Part shown: in pieces, positions 7,159 through 13,524 of the stretch | Layout: every line of letters begins with the position of its first letter | Numbering within the stretch: the stretch's first letter is position 1 | NCBI GenBank assembly: GCA_003545155.1 | Contig: DQCH01000016.1 | Coordinates: forward strand, 1 to 14,276 | Reading direction: 5' to 3' | DNA length: 14,276 nucleotides | Source of the DNA: Candidatus Acetothermia bacterium | GTDB lineage: Bacteria; Bipolaricaulota; Bipolaricaulia; UBA7950; UBA9294 | Made by a program: the position numbers and the translations under genes | The notes under the pieces: model-generated | What the model saw: the letters and a program-made list of their open reading frames with translations, nothing else | What the model was told of the DNA's origin: nothing | Databases searched by the model: none

Positions 7159-8754
7159 ATGACCGGAGAGTTACGCGTTGGATTTGATGTTGGCGGTACC
7201 TTCACCGATGGTGTGCTCATGCGGGGGAAGGATGTGGTGGTCAAGGCCAAGTCCCTCACCACGCAGGACGTAACCGCAGGGATCGTACAGGCATTGGATG
7301 CGCTATTGAACAAATCTCGAGTGAATCCTGCTGAGGTGGCGATGGTCTCACTCGGCACAACGCACACGACAAATGCTCTCATCGAACGGCGAAACTTGAA
7401 CAAGGTGGGAATCTTCCGTCTTGGGGCTCCTGCTACCACCGCGATCCCACCCCTCACCGGTTGGCCGGAGGACCTTAAGCAGGCGATCGGCGGGGTGAAG
7501 CTGGTACATGTGATTCGTGGTGGATCTGAGTACGATGGACGAGATATCGTCCCGTTGGATAAACAAGCGATCGCTGAGGCGTGTCGTAAAATGAAGGGAA
7601 AGGTAGACTCGGTGGCGGTCACCGGGGTCTTCTCCCCTATCATCTCCGATCACGAAGAACAAGCGGCCGAGATTGTGCAAGAGGTCCTCGGGGATGACAT
7701 CCACATTACCCTCTCCCACCGCATCGCGACCATCTCGCTCCTTGAGCGGGAGAACTCAGCCATTTTGAACGCCTCGGTGATCACCGTGATGCAGCGGGCG
7801 GTCAACTCGCTAAAGACAGCGGTGAGCGAGAGAGGGATCAAAGCGCCGCTCTTCATCGTGCAGAACGATGGGAGCGTTATGTCCGTCGACTATGCAGTAG
7901 ATTACCCCATCTTCACTGTTGCTTCGGGACCCGCGGCCAGTGTCCGGGGGTCGGTGTATCTCTCCGGGATCGAGGATGGTGTGGTGGTCGACATCGGTGG
8001 AACCTCCACCGACGTGGCCTACATTGTGAAGGGGTTCCCTCGCGAGTCGTCGATCACGGTGACAATCGGCGGGGTCAAAACGAACATCCGCTGCCCTGAC
8101 CTCCTCTCGATCGCCTTGGGTGGCGGAACGATCGTCAAACACCAAGGAGAAAAGGTGAGTGCCTTAGGCCCGGAAAGTGTGGGGTACAACTTGGTGCGCT
8201 TGGGAAAATCCTTTGGTGGGCCACTGCTCACAGTGCACGACACCGCAGTGGCTTTAGGCAAGCTCGATCGTAAGCTTGAGGTGTTCAAGACTGACTTTGT
8301 CACCCATCCTGAGAAGGTCAACGCCTTACCAAGGAAATTGGTCGACAACGCGTGGGCCGCGGTTAAAGCCACCATTGAAGAGGCCATTGACAAGATGAAG
8401 ACTACTGTCGAGCCGGTACCAGCGATCTTTATCGGCGGCGGCGCGATGGTTGTTCCCAAGGAAGGGATCGCCGGCGTGAGCAAGGTGCTCTGTCCCGACC
8501 ACTTCGAGGTAGGTGGGGCGGTCGGCACGACCATCGCCGAGATCGGGGCGTACGCCGAAGGTGTGGTCGATTTGGAAAAAGAAGATCGGGATAACGCTAT
8601 CGCGCGGGTTACGGAACAGGCGAAGGACAACGCAAAGACAGCAGGGGCCATCCGGGAGACCGTGGAGGTCATCGACGTGGAAGAGATCCCGTTCACGTAT
8701 ATGCCAGGAAAGCGTGAGAAGGTACGTATACGCGTGAAGGGGAAGATCCTTTGA
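7159..8754 (+). CDS. hyuA: Hydantoinase/oxoprolinase family protein, HyuA-type (short form)
   Basis: This 531-residue protein has the actin/hexokinase-like ATPase fold of HyuA. In characterised relatives (N-methylhydantoinase, 5-oxoprolinase, acetophenone carboxylase) the family couples ATP hydrolysis to attack on an amide or carbonyl group. I see phosphate loop 1 as FDVGGTFTDG (9-18), the LGTTHTTNAL segment (65-74), the family hallmark SGPAASVRG (256-264), phosphate loop 2 as VDIGGTSTDVAY (278-289), ALGGGTIV (319-326) and the adenosine-type FIGGGAMVVP (424-433). It is shorter than classical HyuA (near 680 residues) because the long C-terminal part is missing. No HyuB partner lies in the window. 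Its stop overlaps the next start (TGATG), so it is translationally coupled to a DUF917 gene, the likely partner. The start ATG follows AAGGAG (7149-7154). The symbol denotes family only. Confidence 0.86.
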   Translation: MTGELRVGFDVGGTFTDGVLMRGKDVVVKAKSLTTQDVTAGIVQALDALLNKSRVNPAEVAMVSLGTTHTTNALIERRNLNKVGIFRLGAPATTAIPPLTGWPEDLKQAIGGVKLVHVIRGGSEYDGRDIVPLDKQAIAEACRKMKGKVDSVAVTGVFSPIISDHEEQAAEIVQEVLGDDIHITLSHRIATISLLERENSAILNASVITVMQRAVNSLKTAVSERGIKAPLFIVQNDGSVMSVDYAVDYPIFTVASGPAASVRGSVYLSGIEDGVVVDIGGTSTDVAYIVKGFPRESSITVTIGGVKTNIRCPDLLSIALGGGTIVKHQGEKVSALGPESVGYNLVRLGKSFGGPLLTVHDTAVALGKLDRKLEVFKTDFVTHPEKVNALPRKLVDNAWAAVKATIEEAIDKMKTTVEPVPAIFIGGGAMVVPKEGIAGVSKVLCPDHFEVGGAVGTTIAEIGAYAEGVVDLEKEDRDNAIARVTEQAKDNAKTAGAIRETVEVIDVEEIPFTYMPGKREKVRIRVKGKIL

Positions 8755-9923
8755 TGAAGGGGCAGAGAGTAAGTTCGCGCGATATCTTACAGGAATGGGG
8801 CACCAAGAACTTCCGCGTCATCGACAAGAAAGCGATCAGTGAGATCACGCTGGGGGCTTCGATCCTTGCCACCGGTGGCGGTGGAGACCCAGAGATTGGG
8901 CTTCTGTGGACGTACAAAGTGCTCGATGAAGGCAAGGAAATCCTCATGGTGGACCCGATGGAGATCCCTGATGAAATCCAGACAGCCAGTACAGCCTGCT
9001 TGGGAGCCGCACTTGTGCTGACAGAAAAGCCCCCAAGTGGAGGCGTACTTAACCTAGCGATACGTCGTCTTGAGCAGTACCTGGAGCGGCCGATCCAGGC
9101 GACTATCCCCATCGAGTGTGGGGGGGTTAACTCGCCGGTGGCGTATGCCGCAGCCGGAGAGCTCGGCGTTCCAGTGATAGACGTCGATGGGATGAACCGC
9201 GCCTTTCCCGAGCTACAGATGACCTCTTGGGTTACCCACGGAGTGCACTCGTCCCCGACTGTTTCGGTAGACAACCGGAAGAACATCACCGTGATCGACA
9301 CTGGCGATGACGACGTGCTGGCAGAGACCCTTGCCCGTCGAGTGGCGATGGCCTACGGCGGCATTTCCTGGATTGCCACCTACCCGTTGACCGGGCGCCA
9401 GGTGAGGGAGACCTCGATCCTCAATTCTCAAAGCATTGCCTGGGCCGCCGGTCACGCGGTGATGTGCGCTCGACAAGAGCATCTCGATCCGATTGCGGAA
9501 CTGTTGAAAAGCCTCAAAAAAGAGCGCGATGTGGAGGGTTTCCGGGTGTTCCGCGGTAAGATCGTAGATATACGTCGGGAGTTCGGTTCTGAGACCAATA
9601 AGGGATTTACGTTAGGGCAAGTGATTATGGGAGGGATAGACGAGTATAAGGGACAAACCGCTTCTCTCGACTTCCAAAATGAGTGGCTCAACCTGCGTGT
9701 TGACGGGGAGGTACTCTGTCTGCCGCCGGACCTCATCGCGATCCTGGATTCAGAGACAGGAGAACCGATTCGCACGGACATCATGAAGTATGGCTACCGA
9801 GGGACGATCGTCCTTATCCCGGCGCATGAGCGGATGCGAACCCCTAAGGGGATCGAGATGTTCGGCCCGCGACACTTTGGCTACGACCTGGACTACGTTC
9901 CGGTCGAGACACTGAACGGATGA
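8754..9923 (+). CDS. DUF917 (S-methyl-thiohydantoin desulfurase-like) protein, copy 1
   Basis: This 389-residue cytoplasmic protein is recognisable as DUF917, a family Pfam now names after an S-methyl-thiohydantoin desulfurase and often found beside HyuA-type genes. The conserved N-terminus ILATGGGGDPEIGL (residues 37-50) is diagnostic. Other conserved blocks are VNSPVAYAAAGELGVPVID, MNRAFPELQMTSW, AYGGISWIATYPLTGRQV, and near the end PDLIAILDSETGEP and YGYRGTIVLIPA. The ATG at 8754 shares its A with the preceding stop. A TTG directly before it is possible but less likely. The chemical step is unknown. By family it would act on a thiohydantoin, hydantoin or related ring, probably with the HyuA neighbour. 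A close paralogue lies about 1.4 kb downstream (11311-12459), with much of its length identical by eye. Confidence 0.85.
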   Translation: MKGQRVSSRDILQEWGTKNFRVIDKKAISEITLGASILATGGGGDPEIGLLWTYKVLDEGKEILMVDPMEIPDEIQTASTACLGAALVLTEKPPSGGVLNLAIRRLEQYLERPIQATIPIECGGVNSPVAYAAAGELGVPVIDVDGMNRAFPELQMTSWVTHGVHSSPTVSVDNRKNITVIDTGDDDVLAETLARRVAMAYGGISWIATYPLTGRQVRETSILNSQSIAWAAGHAVMCARQEHLDPIAELLKSLKKERDVEGFRVFRGKIVDIRREFGSETNKGFTLGQVIMGGIDEYKGQTASLDFQNEWLNLRVDGEVLCLPPDLIAILDSETGEPIRTDIMKYGYRGTIVLIPAHERMRTPKGIEMFGPRHFGYDLDYVPVETLNG

Positions 9924-9933
9924 GGAGGTGCTG

Positions 9934-10209
9934 ATGAGCGTAGATTTAAAAGCCTTGGTTGAATCCGATCCACGCATCGGCAGTGTGCTTAGAACTATCA
10001 TTGAAACTCCCTATATCGAACGGCAGAGGCTGGAGGAGATGGTGAACATTCCCCACGGGGAGATAGAATCACTGCTCGCGACCCTTTCCGAGAAGATGGT
10101 GGTCCTGGAACTTGCTAGTCAGGCCAATTCCAGCGTCGAATCCCGCGTTCCCAAGAAGGTATACCTGATCAATCCCGAGCTGGAACAGGCTGTTTCTGAG
10201 GTCATCTAG
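9934..10209 (+). CDS. Small winged-helix-like protein, putative transcriptional regulator
   Basis: This is a predicted 91-residue soluble protein of unknown function. The ATG at 9934 is chosen because AGGAGGT (9923-9929) lies 4 to 5 bases before it, while an earlier GTG at 9928 overlaps that site. The predicted layout is helical: residues 3-25, then RQRLEEMVNIPHGEIESLLATLSEK (30-54) as a helix-turn-helix with a second recognition-like helix, then a beta pair around MVVLELAS and KKVYLINPE with a charged loop between (65-75). This arrangement resembles a winged-helix domain of the ArsR/MarR type. It has no metal-binding cysteines. It sits inside the operon between a DUF917 gene and the M24 gene, three bases before the latter. 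It may be a pathway sensor or a small subunit of the enzymes. The regulator reading is weak. Confidence 0.5.
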   Translation: MSVDLKALVESDPRIGSVLRTIIETPYIERQRLEEMVNIPHGEIESLLATLSEKMVVLELASQANSSVESRVPKKVYLINPELEQAVSEVI

Positions 10210-10212
10210 GGG

Positions 10213-11301
10213 ATGGACTGCACAGGACGAGTGGATGCCTTCGCGGCGAAGATGGGGAAGTATGACCTTGACCTTGCTCTTCTGTTTGACCGCGATGATA
10301 TCAGATACTTCACCGGCTTTCGCTTAAACCGGGTTGTTAGCTCAATTCTGGCGGTATCGCGCGATGGGGATCCCACCTACATCGTTGCTCAATTAGACCT
10401 CAAACGAGCGAAGCGGGACTGCTGGATTGAGCAGGTAATCCCTTTCCCCGAGGATACGCCGAACTACCTGGCAGCACTCACACCTCTGTTTCGCGGGACT
10501 CTAAGGCGGATCGGGGTGGAGAAGGACACTCTGACCCTTGCTCAGATGGAGTACATGATGGAGATAGCTGGAGTGGGTGTTGAGTTCGTGGATGTGCGAG
10601 CGCTCACTGCGCAGTTGCGAATCATCAAGTCTGAGGAGGAGATCGCTTGCATCCGCCGTGCCGCCGATGTGGCCAGTCGAGTGATGAATAAGGTACGGCA
10701 AGAGATCCGCCCTGGCGTTCGCGAGGGAGAACTGGCTTCCTGGACAAGTTACCTCATGGTGAAAGAGGGAGCTGAGGGGCCTTCGTTTGAGCCGTTCATG
10801 ATGTCCGGGGAGAACGCGTGGCTTCCACAGCGGGTAGCCTCGCAGAAGGTGTTGCAAGAGGGCGAGCTCGTTCTTCTGGACATGGGGGCGGTCTGTGACG
10901 GGTACTGTTCAGACATCACGCGCACCTTCGCGGTGGGAGAAATTTCGCAGGAACAAAAGAGGGTCTTTCAGATCGCGTGGAAGGCCCAGCAGGCCGCGAT
11001 TGGGGCTGTCCGACCCGGCGTACACGCCTTTGAGGTTGACGCTGCAGCGCGTGAGATTGTGGAAGCCGAAGGCCTAGGTGTTTACTTCCCTCACCTTACC
11101 GGGCATGGCGTGGGGGTCTCTGTACACGAAGCGCCCATCTTGGATAAAGGGGTGGATACGGTGCTCCAACCCGGGATGGTTGTCACTGTGGAACCGGGGG
11201 TGTACCTCCCCGGGGTGGGAGCAGCTCGTGTTGAGGACATGGTACTCGTAACTACCAGTGGCTGCGAACTGTTGACGAATGCAACGCGCGATCTAGTCTG
11301 A
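10213..11301 (+). CDS. M24 family hydrolase (Xaa-Pro peptidase/creatinase fold) with altered active-site residue
   Basis: This 362-residue protein has an N-terminal creatinase-like domain (to about 130; RYFTGF at 31-36) and a C-terminal pita-bread metallohydrolase domain. All five dinuclear metal ligands are visible: D223 (LLDMGA), D234 (SDITRT), H298 (TGHGVGV), E327 (VEPGVY) and E341 (ARVED). The second conserved histidine, H305 in VHEAP, is also there. The oddity is in SGENAWLPQRVAS (198-210): relatives have histidine where this protein has Q206, and in prolidase and aminopeptidase P that histidine helps catalysis. The metal centre should form, but peptide cleavage may be weak or the substrate different. 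It could be an Xaa-Pro dipeptidase that yields proline for the racemase downstream, or a creatinase-like amidinohydrolase. The start is coupled to the previous gene (3-base gap). Confidence 0.88.
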   Translation: MDCTGRVDAFAAKMGKYDLDLALLFDRDDIRYFTGFRLNRVVSSILAVSRDGDPTYIVAQLDLKRAKRDCWIEQVIPFPEDTPNYLAALTPLFRGTLRRIGVEKDTLTLAQMEYMMEIAGVGVEFVDVRALTAQLRIIKSEEEIACIRRAADVASRVMNKVRQEIRPGVREGELASWTSYLMVKEGAEGPSFEPFMMSGENAWLPQRVASQKVLQEGELVLLDMGAVCDGYCSDITRTFAVGEISQEQKRVFQIAWKAQQAAIGAVRPGVHAFEVDAAAREIVEAEGLGVYFPHLTGHGVGVSVHEAPILDKGVDTVLQPGMVVTVEPGVYLPGVGAARVEDMVLVTTSGCELLTNATRDLV

Positions 11302-11310
11302 AAAGGGGGA

Positions 11311-12459
11311 GTGTTGAGTGTAAGAGAGATCCTGTCCGAATGGGGAGTCGACGACTTCCGAGTGATCGATAAGCAGGCGCTTTCGGAGATTACTTTGGGT
11401 GCGTCGATCCTGGCCACGGGGGGCGGAGGGGATCCTGAGATCGGTCTGTTGTGGGCGTACAACGTGGTCGATCAGGGGAAGGAGATACTCCTTGTGGATC
11501 CTGAAGCGATGCCAGATGAGGCACTGGCGACGATCGCCGGTTGTCTCGGCGCGGCGCTGGTCCTCACCGAGAAGCCCCCAAACGGGCAGGAGCTGTTCTG
11601 GTGTTATGATAAACTGCGGCGGTACATGGGGAAGCCGATCGAGGCGGTGATTCCTCCCGAGGCTGGCGGCGTGAATACCCCGGTGCCAATGGCGGTAGCT
11701 GGAGCGGTCGGGATTCCTGTCGTCGACGCCGATGGCATGGGACGTGCCTTCCCGGAACTCCAGATGACATCGTTTTATATCCACGGCGTCTCGCCCTCCC
11801 CCACGGCGGCGGCCGACGAAAAAGGGCATGTCACCATCTGTGATGCCAACGATGCTTTACTCACTGAACATATCATCCGTGGTGCGGCGATGGCATACGG
11901 TGGAATCTCCTGGATTGCGGGGTATCCGATGACCGGGCGCCAGCTCAAGGATACAGCGATCCTTCGATCTATCTCGCTGGCGTGGGAGCTGGGTAAGCGT
12001 GTATTCACCGCGCGGCGTAAACATCTCGACCCCATCGCTGAGATGCTCAACCTCACCGGAGGGTATCGTGCCTTCCAGGGAAAGATTGTCGACATCAACC
12101 GGGAGTTCGGTGCGGAGAAGACCAAAGGATTTTCGTTAGGAGAGATCTTGATCGAGGGGATCGACACTTTCAAGGGACACACTGCTAAGATCGGCTTCCA
12201 GAATGAGTGGTTGACACTGGAGGTGGACGGCGCAATGCGTTGTATGCCCCCCGACCTGATCTGCATCCTTGATCCGGTTACTGGGGAGCCGATCCGTACA
12301 GACATCGTCCGTTACGGCTACCGCGGAACAGTGGTTCTTATCCCCGCGCACGACCGGATGCGTACAAAGAAAGGGATCCAGACCTTCGGCCCCCGCTACT
12401 TTGGATACACCCACGACTATGTGCCCGTGGAGAAATTGATGGAGGGAAAAGAAGGTTGA
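11311..12459 (+). CDS. DUF917 (S-methyl-thiohydantoin desulfurase-like) protein, copy 2
   Basis: This is a paralogue of the earlier DUF917 protein (382 residues). By eye the two agree at roughly three-fifths of positions, most closely at SEITLGASILATGGGGDPEI and AYGGISWIA, at MTGRQL, and near the C-terminus (TGEPIRTDI, YGYRGTVVLIPAHDRMRT). It differs at the ends and in the middle, where it lacks a short loop (copy 1 has extra residues near KKERDVEGF). The frame begins with GTG at 11311. A TTG at 11314 is better spaced from AGGGGGA (11304-11310) and could be the true start. The two copies may form a heteromeric enzyme or act on different ring substrates. The stop overlaps the TTG start of the next gene (TTGA), so they are translationally coupled. 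Confidence 0.84.
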   Translation: MLSVREILSEWGVDDFRVIDKQALSEITLGASILATGGGGDPEIGLLWAYNVVDQGKEILLVDPEAMPDEALATIAGCLGAALVLTEKPPNGQELFWCYDKLRRYMGKPIEAVIPPEAGGVNTPVPMAVAGAVGIPVVDADGMGRAFPELQMTSFYIHGVSPSPTAAADEKGHVTICDANDALLTEHIIRGAAMAYGGISWIAGYPMTGRQLKDTAILRSISLAWELGKRVFTARRKHLDPIAEMLNLTGGYRAFQGKIVDINREFGAEKTKGFSLGEILIEGIDTFKGHTAKIGFQNEWLTLEVDGAMRCMPPDLICILDPVTGEPIRTDIVRYGYRGTVVLIPAHDRMRTKKGIQTFGPRYFGYTHDYVPVEKLMEGKEG

Positions 12460-13439
12460 AGGTTCGTCGCTTAGTGCAGGTTGTGGATACCCACACCGCC
12501 GGTGAACCGACCCGCGTTGTCATCGGTGGTCTTTCTTCAATTCCTGGCCTGACAATGGAGGAGCGACGCACATGGCTTACGGCTCACGCGGATGACCTGC
12601 GGCGGTTTCTCCTTAAGGAGCCGCGGGGCCACCCCGACATGTTCGGGGCGATCGTTACACCGCCGGCCGATCTCACTGCGGACTTCGGCCTGATTTTTCT
12701 CGACGGCGAAGGGTACTTGAGGATGTGCGGCCATGGCACGATCGGAGCGGTGACAGCCCTGGCATCGCTTGGTCAGATAAACAAGGAGACAGTACTCCTC
12801 GACACACCTTCAGGCCTTGTGACCTGTCACCTCCGTTGGGAGGAGGGTGAGGTGTGCGCCGTCACCGTTAAGAATGTTCCCTCCTTTTTCCTTAGGACCC
12901 TTAAATGGAAGGGGGTACCCCTCCACCTCGCTTACGGGGGAAACCTATTTGCATTGGTCGAGGCAAACTCTCTAAACATCAAGCTGAGGCGGCGCAATCT
13001 GCCCGAGATTGTAGAGCTTGGGATGACCATCAGGCATTGGAGTAATCAACATCATTCCTTCCAGCATCCGGCCACCGGAGTTCCTCTTACAGTTGATCTT
13101 GTGGAGTTCTACGAGGAGAGCATCCCTCCAAGGAATGTGGTTGTCTTTGGAGGTGGACAGGTGGATCGCTCACCCTGTGGAACAGGAACGTGCGCTAAGA
13201 TGGCATTTCTTCATGCCCAGGGCAAACTGGGAGTGGGTGAGGAGTATCGCTACCAAAGCATTTTAAACACGGAGTTTATTGGGCGGATCATTGCCGAGAC
13301 CAAGGTGGGAGATACGCCCGGGATTCTTCCCGAGGTGACGGGCTCCGCATACGTAATGGGAATTGGCTCCCTTATGCTTACCAATGATGATCCGTTTCCG
13401 ACCGGATTTGATCTGACGCAACGGGATGTCAATGAGTAG
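12456..13439 (+). CDS. Proline racemase / hydroxyproline 2-epimerase family protein
   Basis: This is a 327-residue cytoplasmic PLP-independent racemase. Both catalytic cysteines are present, C91 in RMCGHGTIG and C241 in DRSPCGTGTCAKMA, which separates it from trans-3-hydroxyproline dehydratases that have replaced the first cysteine. The substrate-binding sequence GGNLFALVEA (161-170) and the N-terminal VDTHTAGEPTRVV match the family. Which residue pair selects proline or 4-hydroxyproline cannot be settled by eye. The TTG start overlaps the preceding stop and follows GGAGGG. It lies between an M24 peptidase-like gene with its DUF917 neighbour and a flavin dehydrogenase, consistent with making a D-proline or D-hydroxyproline for oxidation. 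An isomerase acting on another imino acid is possible. Confidence 0.88.
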   Translation: MKVRRLVQVVDTHTAGEPTRVVIGGLSSIPGLTMEERRTWLTAHADDLRRFLLKEPRGHPDMFGAIVTPPADLTADFGLIFLDGEGYLRMCGHGTIGAVTALASLGQINKETVLLDTPSGLVTCHLRWEEGEVCAVTVKNVPSFFLRTLKWKGVPLHLAYGGNLFALVEANSLNIKLRRRNLPEIVELGMTIRHWSNQHHSFQHPATGVPLTVDLVEFYEESIPPRNVVVFGGGQVDRSPCGTGTCAKMAFLHAQGKLGVGEEYRYQSILNTEFIGRIIAETKVGDTPGILPEVTGSAYVMGIGSLMLTNDDPFPTGFDLTQRDVNE

Positions 13440-13524
13440 CATTCCACAAAAGCAAGATGCGTGTTAGCTCTAGGAAGATCTCATAGTTTAAATACGTAAT
13501 ACCTAGTAATAGATAGAGGAGAAG
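13440..13524 (+). other. 85-bp AT-rich intercistronic gap (possible weak promoter)
   Basis: This is the only gap other than the hairpin region that exceeds a few bases. It is clearly more A+T-rich than the surrounding genes. No stem-loop followed by U was found. A TTAGCT and a TTTAAA motif stand 17 bases apart (13464-13469 and 13487-13492), which could be a weak sigma-70-like promoter, but both hexamers are poor matches. GAGGAGAA before the ATG at 13525 is the ribosome site of the oxidoreductase gene. Confidence 0.3.

Noticed and set aside
7002..8696. Several long minus-strand open frames opposite the HyuA gene
   Set aside because: They have no recognisable domains and mirror the codon pattern of the + strand gene. 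All the family motifs are in the + frame.
13440..13524. Operon-ending terminator after the proline-racemase family gene
   Set aside because: I could not find a stable stem with a following U-tract, and the next gene starts in the same direction with a good ribosome site, so no terminator is called.
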